DNA from: Cristatella mucedo
Taxonomy: Eukaryota; Bryozoa; Phylactolaemata; Cristatellidae
Reading direction: 5' to 3'
Length of the DNA: 64,000 bases
Assembly: GCA_009760855.2 (NCBI GenBank)
Contig: WPIO01000144.1
Location: forward strand, 62,001-126,000
The stretch's first letter is position 1, and the number at the start of each line of letters is the position of its first letter. A model generated the notes under the pieces. It ran no database searches and was not told where the DNA came from. It saw only the letters and a program-made list of their open reading frames with translations. This document shows, piece by piece, positions 23,383 through 35,995 of the stretch. Position numbers and translations under genes: made by a program.

Positions 23383-23525
23383 AGCTGGCTTGGTCTAGCG
23401 GTTAAGGTGCTCGCCCCGACTAAGGTCTGACTGAGGTCGTGGGCTCGAGCCCCGAGGCATATGTGAAGCGCCTGAATAGAGATTAAGTTCTCTTGGGTCG
23501 CTATATAAATAAGTTATATTTATTT
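23383..23525 (+). repeat. SINE-A, well preserved copy
   Basis: Best SINE-A copy. A box TGGTCTAGCGG (23391-23401), tRNA-like middle, B box region GGGCTCGAGCC (23441-23451), then a LINE-1-like tail with outer hairpin arms (GCGCC / GGTCGC) around AGAGATTAAGTTCTCT (about 23468-23501). Ends in an A/T-rich tract. The boxes are Pol III internal promoters. Confidence 0.92.
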
Positions 23526-24271
23526 ATTTATTTTAGTCCTACATGAGTATGCATTTTTACGTTCGACGAGTTTGCTAGAGCACATTTGTGGTCAGTTAAA
23601 GCCGAGACCTTCTAGCCGAAATTTTAAGGCCGTAAAAAAATAAGCCGTGAGAGCTCTATAGCACCCTAGAGTCGTAGTGCCGACACTAGAGCAGTAACTT
23701 GTGAGACGTTGGGTTAATTACTCGCTCACGCCGACATACTCTATTCGTCTGCCGACCGTAGCACATTCTTCGTAACCGTCCTGAGCTGCTACTTGCATGA
23801 GGCTCACTACATCAACTGCTCTCCAGACTCGGCTATGCCTCTTGCGTTCTCTTTGCTGCGTTTGATTGACTTTGCTGGCAATGGAAAGTTCACAGAAAGA
23901 CGTTTAGGCTTTGCGTGGGCAATACAAAATCCTCCTTCATTGTGCTGCTAGACTTGGGGGGTCGTCCTAGATATACGGACTAGTGTACCGAGACTCGATA
24001 TTGGAGTACGGTTGACCTTTTTTGTGAAGACTGAGTTGTAAGCGTAAAAATTACCACCGTCCAGTCGTTTTTCATTGCTTTTTAAAGCATGGCAAACTAC
24101 ATTACTGGCAAGATCGTGTCTGAATTCCATATTGCTTGCATGTGCAATACTTCAAGTTAGTAGAATCGTAGCTATTGCTGCTGAAATATAGCGCTGGATT
24201 TGGTTAAATTAAAAATGTATTTGCATTTATTTTCTTGCCTGACCAACGAGGTGTTTAATCTCTTCTTTTAG
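23526..24271. other. No recognisable gene (intron by the model)
   Basis: Nothing recognised. Ends with the acceptor TCTTCTTTTAG. Confidence 0.4.
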
Positions 24272-24441
24272 AAGCGCATTCCTCACCATCTGTGGCGGCA
24301 GCCAAGAAAACACTGCACGGTGCTATCCGTACAAGTATTTCAAAAATTGTTGAAAGCTTGTCAAAGGAACAGATCCAGAAGATTGTATGTGACATGTACT
24401 CACAAAATGCACTGGAAATGCGAGAGTATGAGACAATAATG
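24272..24441 (+). CDS. CARD-like domain, first exon
   Basis: CARDs are six-helix domains that pair with other CARDs in apoptotic and inflammatory complexes. The exon runs from the acceptor TCTTCTTTTAG (phase 1) to the donor ATG|GTAATA (phase 0). It encodes the first part of the fold: KKTLHGAIRTSISKIVESL, then SKEQIQKIVCDMYSQNALEM and REYETIM. This fits the CARD pattern of helix 1 with alternating hydrophobics, a short turn, helix 2, and a REYE-type start of helix 3. The second half lies in the exon at 25550, in frame. The assignment rests on the helix pattern, not on invariant residues, so another death-fold member (death domain, DED) is possible. The phase-1 start suits the upstream 54-bp exon and the Roc-COR exon, which I take as the same gene. 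Confidence 0.75.
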
Positions 24442-25549
24442 GTAATAACTCGTGTTGAAGCCGTCTCCTTTTGTGAGTTGTAAGGCAATCAGTAGAAAAT
24501 TTTTCTCTCCGGGAAGTATTACGTAGGCTATTAATATAATATTAATTGTTATTAATGTTTATTATAATGTTCGACCTCATAAGCCTTAGTAAGCATAGCC
24601 TGTTTGGCATTTTAGTTATTGAGTTATAAACGCATTTGTATGATGCTATGGCTTGTAGGTTTACCCTCTGTAAAAGTGCCTTGCTATTTCTGCTGTGCTT
24701 ACGGACAGTAAGTGGCAACCTTCCAGATCTATCGATTTATATTCCTATATACATTTTAAATTGATTTATAATTTTACGTAACAAATATACCAATGTTTGC
24801 TATATTTTAAGTTTGAATAATGACGGTTTGGCAGTGTTCACTGTTTCAGTGGCAATGGTATCCTGTAATACTAATAACTAGTGGTAATCAGTATAATAAA
24901 AGACGAGCGCCTGCCTCAAGAAAACACAAACTATACTTAGTTAATGCCGTGTTTCTTAAATTGTTACAGGTCATAGCGACTTGGCTCACAATAAAAGTCT
25001 CATTTATGGGTTGGCATTTGATTATTTGTTTTGCTAAATCTCATACTGTGAAAATGACCGCTGCTAAGTAATCATATTCATGCATATGCTGACCTTTTGC
25101 TGCAAGCTCATGAAATTGTATCCTTTGATAGCTTTGGTCCTCCAGCTGGGACCTTTAATAAAAGGCAAAGAGTTTACTGAGCCTGTCAAGATGGCGACAA
25201 ATTCATTGTGATTTAGTCATGCCCACGGTAAAGCACTTGACGTGTAAGTAATGTCCTCTGAAAAAACCTACATAAAGATAAATTCAAGCTGACATATGCC
25301 ACTAAAATAGCTGCCGAGCACATGGACTATGTAAATAAACTTTCAGATATATTTCTAATTCTGACATTGAGTCTAATCACTTATTGCCAATGCTTTTAGC
25401 ATCATTTTTGTGGTCCCTGCTGCTTTGGTAATGCTGAATGAATTGTTGTGTATTCAAACACAGCTCTTTAAGATGTGTCTATCGGTTTTTAATCTGGACC
25501 GTCTTTCTCAGAGTCGAGTTTGGTAATTCTGAGCTGGTGTGTCTCCTAG
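24442..25549. other. Intron between the CARD exons (predicted)
   Basis: GT...AG intron of 1108 bp, beginning GTAATAACT and ending TGTGTCTCCTAG. The short open frames inside have no family. Confidence 0.6.
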
Positions 25550-25708
25550 GCTAAGGTCACGCCCACGGATGCTGCTTCCTGTCTTGTCATGGAATACGTG
25601 TTAAAGAACCCCGAGAAAGCAGCCGAGACATTTGTATCTGCTCTTCGCAATGCGGGAGCTGATACAGTTGCAACATTGATAGAGGCCCAAATCAGCAGGG
25701 CTAACTAA
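25550..25708 (+). CDS. CARD-like domain, second and terminal exon
   Basis: Phase-0 continuation of the exon at 24272: AKVTPTDAASCLVMEYVLKN, then PEKAAETFVSALRNAGADTV and ATLIEAQISRAN before TAA at 25706-25708. The spacing of DAAxxLVxxV, FVSAL and a last helix ending in LIE is what helices 4-6 of a CARD show. The acceptor is CTCCTAG. The domain is at the very C-terminus. The combined CARD-like region is about 105 residues, close to the usual 90-100. No polyadenylation hexamer is obvious in the next 200 bp. Confidence 0.75.
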   Translation, partial: AKVTPTDAASCLVMEYVLKNPEKAAETFVSALRNAGADTVATLIEAQISRAN

Positions 25709-26009
25709 GAGAGTTCAGGTAAGTCTCTCTTCTGCGAGCTCAGATTAGTGTTTATTCAGGTAAAACAGGATATATGTGCTTAGCATCCAGGTACTCGAAT
25801 TCCTAAACTTCTTATTATAAGCTGGTAGAGCTTTTGTATTGTCAAAAGCAATATCTCATACATTTTTACTTTAGCTCTCTTTGGTCTAGAATTGTTACAC
25901 TTTTCCTTTGTTACCCTTGTCTTGTAAAATTATGAAATAGCCTATAATTTCTTAAAATCTGTGTTATGCCATAATTATATTTGAAATTTTGTAAACAGCT
26001 AATTTTCAT
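25709..26009. other. 3' flank of the CARD exon, nothing recognised
   Basis: AT-rich; 3' UTR or intergenic. Confidence 0.35.
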
Positions 26010-26148
26010 AGTAGGTGGTTTGGTCTAGCGGTTTAGGTGCTCTCCCCGACCAAGGTCTAGCTGAGGTCGTGGGCTCGAGCCCTGAGGCACATGTGAAGCG
26101 CCTGAATAGTGATTAAGTTCCTTTAGGGCGCTATACAAATGAACTGTA
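26010..26148 (+). repeat. SINE-A copy
   Basis: TTTGGTCTAGCGGTTTAGG, GACCAAGGTCTAGCTGAGG, GGGCTCGAGCCCTGAGGC and the hairpin tail GAAGCGCCTGAATAG...AGGGCGCTATACAAATGA. Confidence 0.9.
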
Positions 26149-27514
26149 TATGATGCCATTGCAAACAATTAGGTTGTATTAGTATATAATTTTAGATGCG
26201 GACTACATTTTAGTATGCATTTATACTAGTGAATCACAGTGCAATTAAATTTGGTGAAATGGTCATAATATGTTAAACAATTGAACGTTTCAACGTAGCT
26301 AATTTTTATATTTGTGACTACACTAGATCTGTTTTTGCTGCTGGTGTACATCACTAGTCCATATACGAATTAGTGGAATACTATGACCATGTAATTAATT
26401 AGTGAGCTTCTTTAAAGAACGGAGATCTATATTCAGTAGTGAATGCATATCTAAATATTTTCTTGATGATACCAGGACAAGGCAGGTATCTTGCAAACTA
26501 GTTTTGCTATTTTTTTGGCCAATTCATTTAGACGGACACGAGAACACGTTTGGGAACTATACAACTGTTAGATATGCTGAAATAGACATTAATTCGTGAT
26601 ATAGTTGTACTTAATTATTACTTAAATATTGCTTCGTTCTGTGCTATCACTACACACAACTCTTACGTCTTGGTTGCAGACCCTGATCATCATTGTAGAA
26701 AACGGTTTCTATATCACTAGTAAAACATGCAACAGCCACCCAAGCACCACAGCTAATCTAAGTGAGTCATCTGTATATTCTTAAATGACAATAGACCAGC
26801 AGTCTTACAATTATAGCAGCAATATAGTGAGGAAGTAATGGTTTTACATGGTGCTAATGATTTGTGGGTGAAGGGTAAAGTAACTATATAATCTAAAAAA
26901 AGATACCTTATTTCTTGATTTAGACAACAACCAAAACTAACAAATAGTTTTAGATTTGTATGTTAAATTTTTGAAATTTTTTAATAATGTGTCTACTCTG
27001 TACATTAGAATAAGCTTAGCAACATTTTCCACAGCGTCAATTTTTACGAAATTGGCCTGCCCATTCTGCACAATGTAAACAGACTATATGATTCGATGAG
27101 AATGTCTTGTAACAAGAATGCTCGGTGAATCATCGATGATGGCTCTCTTCAGCTACTCCTCTGGTTACATTGAAGAGCACCATCGAGAACTTGCTAGATA
27201 CCTGTAATCGGGATCAGTTTGGCTTGATTGTCATCAGAGACTAAAACTGGTAGCTTCCTTGATGGGTCTCCAATGATATTTACCAAGTTCACCATCTGCA
27301 ATTGCCTTTGAGACAGGTAGTACGGCAATGGTCAGTAATACACTGCCTACTCAGTAGCTGCAAGGTCAAGCGGCTAATGCTCGCTCCAACCAACGTTGCA
27401 CCTAAAATTGGGCCTTATATACCAGATTCCGCGACTTAATATTATCATAATAGCAATTAAATAATATTAGAGCTTCAAAGGTAAACTAAGACTCTACATA
27501 GGCCGTACTAGCCG
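26149..27514. other. No recognisable gene
   Basis: AT-rich, short frames only. Confidence 0.35.
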
Positions 27515-27680
27515 ATTCCGTAGCATCTTTTGTCAAGCGACAGAAGAGCTTTTAGGGCATCACCCCAACTTGCAGTGGCAATGTAGACTCAGGCACCACA
27601 TGATTTCAACCCCGACCTTGCAGTCAAGGTCGTGAAAAGCAGCCGCTTTACTTATTGTGCCATCACGGCTCACCGTGGGC
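27515..27680 (-). repeat. SINE-B copy
   Basis: On the minus strand: GAGCCGTGATGGCACAATAAG, CACGACCTTGACTGCAAGG, then the degraded B box, GCCACTGCAAG and the GCTCTTCTGTCGCT end. Same order as 15500. Confidence 0.75.
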
Positions 27681-28870
27681 AAGTCGCTTGCACTTCACGA
27701 TGTAAGTCCTGGGTTCAAGTCATGCAGAAGGTTTTGTTTTATTTTTCAATGCCTGTGGGTAGATGGCAGCTGAGGATCTTCTGCTGCTACGTAAATGAGG
27801 CTGCAGTATGAAGGAAGATACATTTACTATAAGTAATTCGAATGGTAAAATGTCAATTTTTCAGTGCCAGCATCGACAAAAATTCAATTAGTTAGTGGTT
27901 AATGACAGAAGTCAGCATTTTTCCGTCAAGGCAACTGATTCCGTGACCTTATTCTTATTCAAGTTCTTGGACTTAAGAGCATATATAAGACAGGCACTGC
28001 TTTCAAAGGATTTAAAATTAATTGGTTAGAGTCATAGTTAGACGGCTTCAGTTAGAATAAAAATGGTGCACTCCCTAGCGTAATTTAGAAGTGCACACTG
28101 TTGGTCGAGGAAAGAGAATGAAGGAGCCAAAAAATAGACCAACACAACAACACACTAAATAATCTGCCTAATGTGGATCTTTGCAGTCGATAACAAGCGA
28201 TTAACCCTAAAAAAAGCTTATCTGCAAAGTATTTCGCTAACTGTTAGCATATTCTTGAATCGGCTGATAAACCTCCATTTAGTGAGTTGCAGCGCCAAGA
28301 ATGGACATTGCAAATGCATATAAAACTTGATTATGGAATATTTATTTAAAATAGTATATATTCTTCGGTCCGTACTTACCGCTTTTATAAGCAAACAGAA
28401 CAGCTTCCGTCGATGCATACCTGAAAGCAGGCTTGCTTGACCATCGCTGTGATTTGGTGAGCCAGCAAAACATCACTGTAAACATACTCTTCTGGTAGCC
28501 AGCTGACCGCTACAGGAGATACGTACTCTAGTCTAATTTGAGGGGGCCACGGTTTGCAAATATTTGAGTAAGACAATGTGTGCCCATACCTTGTAAGTTG
28601 CTGAGAAAATATGCTGCCATAAAAGCGTGAATGTTAGCGACCCAGCTGCGAACGACATTCCAAGAGTGTTTATGGAAAGCCTGGTCGGTTTAAACCGCAG
28701 GTACTTCTTAGGGTTGCCTACATTTATTGAGATTAAATACTCGATTGGCTTTGCTGATTTAATTACCTAGAGAAAGAACATGCATTGTGAAAAGCAGTTT
28801 ACTCGTAGCTCGCTTTAAAATCTTGGTGTATTACATCTGCCAGTTGACATTAACCATGGCAGTGGTAATT
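27681..28870. other. No firmly recognised gene
   Basis: 27685-27800 carries further SINE-like words (AAGTCGCTTGCACTTCACGA, GGGTTCAAGTC as a B-box-like site) and may be a third tRNA-derived repeat in the + direction. The remainder shows nothing. Confidence 0.3.
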
Positions 28871-28874
28871 AAAC

Positions 28875-29345
28875 ACGTGATGCTTAGGCATCTACTCCTC
28901 CACCAAGCTAAGCATCATACCACCCGCTTTTCGGAATTTAACTGTTTACCCATATCCCGTATAAATATCAAATCCTTGAAACCGCAACTTTAGTTGCTTT
29001 GTTCGCAAAACCTGGAACCTAATCTCGAATTACGTCATACCTCCTGATTTTTCAACATTTAAAAAGAAACTAAAAACGCATATCTTTGTGACTGCATTTA
29101 GTAGGTCCCTGTGATCCGTCATATATGTGCTTTTACATTCTGACACTGTGCATGCTGCCACCCATCGTACTTGCATGCTGACTCTGTTGCAAGTCACCCG
29201 TAATAATGCTATGCTTGTCGTTTGTTCAGCATACTACCACTAACTATTCGATCGTGCTTCCCTTATAGACAATGTAAAGTGCCGAGAAAGATATTGAATT
29301 CCCTAAGGGCACTGTAGCAAGTGTATTATTCTAGTGTATTAATAT
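28875..29345 (+). mobile_element. LINE-1 3' end
   Basis: Begins inside the ORF C-terminus (LLHQAKHHTTRFSEFN), then 3' UTR words (CACTGTGCATGCTGCCAC, TTGCATGCTGACTCTGTTGC), then a decayed hairpin (AAAGTGCCGAGAAAGATATT...AGGGCACTG). Confidence 0.85.
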
Positions 29346-29604
29346 TATTCGGTAAAATGACAGGCACCGACGAAAGACAAGACGATCCATTTCGTGACTC
29401 AATGTGAAGGGATCGATTTGAGCTAGTAAAGATGGTGTTCTCTAGGGAGGTTTGTGAGATCGGGCCATTGACATGTCACATGCCCATCTGAGGGTTAGAA
29501 GCTGCACAAAGCCTGCTATTCAACTTAAAGCATGCTGGAGATAAATAATTCATTTATATAGCTGCTGCTGCTGCTGCTTGAAAGAGCAATATAAAATGAA
29601 TATA

Positions 29605-29742
29605 CTTCATTTATATAGCGCCCCAAGAGAACTTAATCTCTATTCAGGCGCTTCACATATGCCTCGGGGCTCGAGCCCACTACCTAAGTCAGACCTTGGT
29701 CGGGGCGAGCACCATAATAGCTAGATCAAACCAGCTCGATCA
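29605..29742 (-). repeat. SINE-A copy
   Basis: Reverse orientation: TATATAGCGCCCCAAGAGAA through CAGGCGCTTCACATATGC, GGGCTCGAGCCC, GACCTTGGTCGGGGCGAGCA, AACCAGCTCGAT. Both hairpin arms are intact (AGCGCC and GGCGCT). Confidence 0.92.
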
Positions 29743-32700
29743 TGTTTCCCTGTGTCAAACCCGGAGGCTTGAAGGTAGACTTCAGCACAAAGTATTAATG
29801 CTGCTGATCACTTATGTCTAATTTTGAACAGTTTAGTCTTAGGTTTCTAGATTATCACGTCTTGCCAATGACGAGTATGCTACTGGCTACTTGCTGCTCC
29901 GGGCTTAAAATGAAGTGCCCATGTATTACTTAGCTATTTAGCAGGGCACCAGTAGGCGATACATATCAGTGCTTTGACTGCGACGGAATGCATAGACTCT
30001 CGTTTACCCAGTCCCTCGTGCCTGGACGACAGTGCTGTTGAATTCTGGATCTATGCAGTTGGTCATGGTCTAGAATTGATGCTTTGGCCTTGACTTGTAA
30101 CACCTGTGACTTCTTGCACCATCGTTCTTCAGCATCCCTCTCAGCCCGGTTATACCTATGATTCCACAGCTAAACTATTGAGTGCCTCCGTTATCCGTGG
30201 CATACACATCCACACCCGTACTATTTTGTTCTTCTGATATCGTCGGCATACACAGCTTCTTTTATAAGGAGTTAATCAAACGGTAATCTTTCTAGTGCTA
30301 GCCCTGCCACAGACACAGGACTACAGGCCGGCATAGCCAGTGCAGGATATATCTTGTCGGTAAAAGCATGCTTCCATTTTCCAGGCTAAAACACTTGTGA
30401 AGCCACTATTCCTGCGCTGTGCTTATACAGACTCATTATGCTGACTCTGAGAAGCTCAAAAGTCTGGCTACAGCAGGCACTCTAGGCTCAAAGTGTTGAC
30501 AATAGTTTAGCTAATCCAGCACCACACATTTCTGAGTTTTTTAAGTAGGAACTGCAGCAAGAGTGGTTGCTGCTTCAGTTCTCCTGATCAAATTTTGTGT
30601 AGCCTTAGAGAGTAACCTCGGAGCTTCCATATTTTATCGTCAAGTGTCGCAGCTGCGGATATTTAATAGTGCTCATTGCCTCGTCTGAGGAACCTCTCGA
30701 TCACTACCTGAGGCAGTGTAAGCAACTAAAGTGGAGTAATTAGTCATTTGAGTATTTTGGGATAGACTACACCAAGTTATCTATCCTGTTGACTGATAGT
30801 AATGGCAATCTAGAAAACAGCTTTTTTGTAGCCACAACTGTAGCTAGGTATGATGCTGACTTTGTAGCGGTAGGTGATTTATGACTGGTTTCAGTGTTTT
30901 TTATTGGTCTCCACTGGCTCCTCTGTTTTGATATAGCGGCTAGAATCGGCATCAGCTATGATGCATGCGAACGATCAGCAATAGTCCATGTATCTCAGAC
31001 TAGGGACGATTATGTTTAATCTTTTGTATGGTTTCTTAAGCCATAACTTGTTATTGTCAAATTCTTGCGATCCTAATGAAAAAATTTGACCGTTTGCCAC
31101 TTAGACCGGAGTATCACTGCCAAACTAATTTCACCATAGTAAGCGTTGCCTTATTATAAATCAAAGTTTCTTTATTCTAGAGACTACTTTAGTCAAACTA
31201 GTTCAAGATTGTGGGGCCTGGCGTCTAAATAAATCATTTTTTCTTCATTAGGGACTATCGGTTCATACCCCTAATTTGTAGCAGCTTATAATACAAAATA
31301 GCATGATGTCCACTCTGCTGTAAATGGAATATCCTATTCATGATTCTACTTCTGTCTGAGCTTCACAGACTCACTATTAAGCCACAAATAACTTTCAGAG
31401 CCTTACCTAGTCTGCCGTCACAGCTCACCTGCCTGGCTTGAGAAGTAGTCTTCTAAATTAAGCTTTTTAAAATATAAGCAGCTGTCGAAAATGACGCCTG
31501 AATTTCAAACACGCTGTGATTGTCACATAACAGCACCAACTACCCTAATCCATATCCTAAACCATAATACTCATAAACCATATCCTAATTAGGCCATGCT
31601 CCTCAACATCCCATCTTGACTTTCAAAATTCACTGCTTAAAAGTCTTCCTTACTGACCGAAAAGGTGCTTAGACCAAACGTTCGCAGCTAGCATTGCCTT
31701 TCATGAATATAACAATCGCCACAGTAGATTACTAGTCGCGTTCCCATGAAGCAACTTGCCTCTCAACTTTTGCTTCTCATCAAACATTACTTCCACGTCC
31801 TGCCATGCTCAAGCTTCTGCCTGCATAACCGAACTGATGCTCAATTAGGCTTTGAATATTCTCATATTTTCTTCGTACAGGTCGATTTAAATGGCCTTCA
31901 ATCATTCTTAAATTGTAAAACCGAACCTTTATTTCACATGCTCTCAGAATCTATAACTCACAACTGACGTCGCCACATGCTATAGTTTGCTTTTGGCTAA
32001 ATTCCTAGCAGCATTTGCCTTTCCGTCTAAGTTTGCATTTGTATGCTTGAGCTTGAGCTGACGCTATGCAGTTCCTTTATAAGCATACTGTCATTCTTCT
32101 CTTTCATCAATAGCCTAGATACAGACGAACTTTATCAACGTGCTGATTGATTTTGTTAATGTACCATTTTTGATAATCCTTGCCTATTGAGCTTCGCTTG
32201 AGCTTGAGCTAGTTTTTTTATGACAGCTGTGCACGACATAGTGCATGATAGGAACCGAAAGTCCTATAAACGCGTGTTACAGCGAGTCTTGCGGTATGAC
32301 TTTGCACGCTAGTCTTCACAAGTCATCTCACATGTCATCGGCCCTAGTCTATCGCCTCTCTTGCTCCATGTCGTAACTCAACTGAAGAAGATTTAGATTT
32401 CCCGATGTGCTCTAAAGACTGCGTATAAAGGTATTGCATCTTCATTTAACATGTCAATTCCAAAGGCAAGAAACGATATATAACGAGATTTTTTTGCTGG
32501 CGTGTTTCCGGCTTGATTTGGTTAAAACTGCTGCGTCTGTTCAACCTGCAGTCAAACACTGCTCACATGACGATGAATATTAGGCCGCCTAACCTCAGCA
32601 ACAGCTGTTGTGTCGTTTGCTATTAAGATAGGTTTTTAAGTCTTTCAAGTTTCGCCTGGATTTACAACGTGTTCAGTGTACGTGGTTTTCAGCTTGCTTA

Positions 32701-33734
32701 GGACTGTGCCCACTGTTTCAGAGATCTAAGCACTATATATTTTATATTTTTCAGTCTATGCTGAACAAGTGCTAGAAACGTACATCGGATCGACTGTCGC
32801 TGCCGTAATTCTCGATTTAAGGAGGTTTCTTTTTTGCCCAGCACAACCAGCTGAAGAATCCTCAGTTGAAATCGCCACTCCGTGTGGTAGCCTATTGTGG
32901 ACGTCGCAACTCAATGCGTCACTTGTGTAGCGGCAGACGACAGCTGATGTATTTTCCCCACTTACTTCTGTAAACCGGACTTACAAAGCGTTTTACAGGA
33001 AGCCGCACAACCCACGGCCCTTATGAGTACTGTTAGCAGCATTGTCGAGTGTAACTCAATTTTGCAGCGAAGCTTAAGACTGTTTTCTCCAAAATTATGC
33101 ATAGTAAACACGGAATAGCCCTTTCGAAGAGCGTCTTGCTCATATTATAAAACTGCGACCAATTAACACATATCAATTCCTTTTTAAGCACACCACGGTT
33201 TCGTACAATTTGTAGCGGCTTCAGCACGACTGCACTGAGGCCGCACTTGTTCAGATGCTACTCCCTTCCGATGCCCGACAAATACCGACACAGGTTTAGT
33301 AGCAGTATCCGGTAGCTATTTCTCGCTGCTGCAGCGAGGCATGCCGTTACGCCGAATAAAGTAGAATGCGTCAGCAAAGAAGCCTTCGGATTACAAAACC
33401 GAGTCCAGGAGCATAGACACGACTGTTAGACAGTTATGGAATGAAACGTCGAGAAAAAAGTCGAGAAACAACGTTCACAACGCGTCTTTGGCAATCTGAA
33501 CGGCAGGATGCCATATCCTATTTCCGTGGCAAGTTGTTTGGTGGGAAAAAGCAAGTCCTATCAAGACTTCAGTAGAAAGCAATAATTGAGTACGATATTG
33601 GAGTAGCCAGAGCAGTCAAGGTAAGGTTCCGCTCGACAGCGAAGAGTTCCTTCTTTAAACTGGCTGAATCCCTGCTGAACAGACTTTACCCAGAACTAAA
33701 ACGAAGGAATCAATTGTACCTGAAATTAGAACGA
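29743..33734. other. No recognisable gene
   Basis: About 4 kb with short frames, no motifs and no clear repeats. Intergenic between the Roco-CARD and IAP genes by my models. Confidence 0.35.
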
Positions 33735-34150
33735 TCATATCAATAGTACTTTTCTATAGTGCCCTCGAAGAATTGATCTATTCCTAAGCACTTTACATTT
33801 GCTGTGACATAAGCTTGCACATATGGTTTATGGTAACACGAACATGTCAACAAGCATGGTTAGCGTGACATGAGCAGTGTCGACATATAACCATAGTTAA
33901 TGGCTGCATGTTCGATTTGAGCTCGCACAACCACGCAAACTACGAATCACAAGGAAAAACCAAAGGCTTGGAGAACTTGCTATGAGGCTGTCATAAATAG
34001 ATGATTGTATCGCCTATTTTTAAAATCGTCAAGGCAAAGAGTGCCGTGACATTGGTCCCGAGTAAAATCCACACTTTGTGAGCATAACAACTACAGGCGC
34101 GAATTCCAAAGGATTTGAGGTGCATACCAGGTATAGCAAAGCGATTCAAA
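33735..34150 (-). mobile_element. Old LINE-1 3' region
   Basis: TAGTGCCCTCGAAGAATTGA and AGCACTTTACATTTGCTG, then ATGAGCAGTGTCGACATA, TTGTGAGCATAACAACTAC and TTCCAAAGGATTTGAGGTGC follow the order of the better copy at 20395, with many changes. Confidence 0.7.
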
Positions 34151-35539
34151 ATGAGCTTAACCAATCAAATGGGTGCTGTTTCAGCAAAATGTTTCGCACA
34201 ACGACAGTTGAAAGTACAAATTATGGCAAGCCATGGTCTAGCTTAACCCACCAAATATCACGCGACTGTGCTTGAGCGTTCTATGCTATGACCTCCACTA
34301 GCCAGTGGAAGCCAACCGCCATAGATATTCGAACTTCGATACGGCTGCCATTTCTACAATTGCCATCGCACAACTGCATTTTTAATTCTTCCTAATGGAA
34401 AACGGCGTTCCAGGTTCAAACAAAACTTCATGCGGATGAGCTGGCCTTCCTCATGTTGTTGTCTTTAGTGGTCCAGCCATCCAGACAGCTTACTAATTCC
34501 AAGTTTAAAAAAAAGCAGTCACTTTCTACAATAAGCTTTGAGAAATTGCGGTTATTTAAAAGTGCATTACGAATTTGCAAATCCAATTAGACGCTACTGC
34601 CTATGACTGTTTTCAAGCGATAGCCTTCACTGGCCCTGCTCGCTCTGCATTTTCCAACTGAGAAACAGCAAATATTCTAGTTGAATTTATCGTAAAACTA
34701 AGATTTGGTCGCCTATTATCTAAAATAGTGTCACGAAGTCATCAACATATTGCGTGCAACTGTGCTGTCTTGTTAGGCTACTGATGACATTGGTCACTTA
34801 TGGCCCCAGGCCGTAGGAGGGTATAGCCTGGAAGCGAATCACATGAAATTTGGTTGCTTATCCTTCAAGGCTGTTGGCGATTATTTAAATATAAACCAAA
34901 GTTTCTCCAAGGTTATTTTGAAATGGTAACTATGTTGCTTTTCCAAAGTTTTTTGGTTGAGTTTCGGGCTGAGTCATTGAAGGCCTTAGCATGAGAACGC
35001 ACAGTCGCAATTGCATCATATTATGTCAGCAAAACCGGAAAAACTCATTTACGTAATTCTGAATGATGAATCAATGAATTTATAATTTTAGATAAGCATC
35101 AGGCATTGGGCGTCACATGCTGTGTTAAGCTTTTTACCGCTCGGCGTACTAGAGAACTGTTTCTGCAAGCAGGCATTTAGCAGTGCAGTCGCCTTGTACC
35201 CACGTGCTCACAGCACGTCAACACGCTTACCTGCATTTTTCTCGTCAGGTTAATCAAATAGCGTATTATAAATAATGCGAAATTTGATTACATATAACAC
35301 ATCGTGAATAGAAGGAGCGCATACAATTGCTCAATTGTAAAACCGCGTTGCTGGGCTGATTGTGTTAAGCTGAAGTGTAAACCTGCTCTGGCTGCTGTAT
35401 GTCTGAGACCACCCCACCTGGGTTCGCATTCTTAAGGCCCATGTGGTCCGACAAGATTGTTGGGGGGGTTTGCTATTGTTGTTCGTTAGTCGTTTGGCAT
35501 AAGACATGCGTTTTTTTGAATAGGCTATCGTTTGAATAA
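34151..35539. other. No recognisable gene
   Basis: Nothing recognised. Confidence 0.35.
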
Positions 35540-35995
35540 GTTTCAATTAGGTCCTCACCAAAGACCGTACCTTTTATTTTTGCGATCTACCGACCTTCTA
35601 GCTGTCTAATCTTGTTTATAGAGGAGTTATGGGAGTCCCTCACTAAAATATTTGTGTGTGATAGGCCACTAGTGATTGCAGGAGACTTCAAAATTCACGT
35701 TGGCAACCCTAGCGCGAGCCAGGTCTGCTTATTTCTTACCTGTCTTGAGAAGTTCTGTTTTGTTTCGTATGTAGATCATACCACTCACGTCAGTGGCCTA
35801 TTCTGGATCTGGTTATCACTGAGTATGTCTACATACGGCCATATAAAATGTGAATTTTTTTTGTAAGGCAGGTCTAGGTGATCTGCACCCAAACTCGACC
35901 GCCAGCCTTAATACCCTCACTGGTACATTGAACCTGACACTTATGAGTGTCTTTAACGAGCATGCTCTATACATTCTGTCCGTGTACAGAGTCGT
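35540..35995 (+). pseudogene. LINE endonuclease-domain fragment
   Basis: The + strand reads IFAIYRPSS, then FIEELWESLTKIF, then VIAGDFKIHVGNPSASQ and SYVDHTTHVSG, the order of the APE-type endonuclease of CR1/L2 LINEs, where GDFN-H is the catalytic core. The Asn is replaced by Lys here (GDFK), so it would be inactive. Only this part of the element is present. Confidence 0.85.

Noticed and set aside
24292-25708. CARD belongs to the IAP gene downstream, as in cIAP
   Set aside because: The CARD exons end in a stop 17 kb before the BIR exons, and the order BIR-UBA-RING is complete without it.
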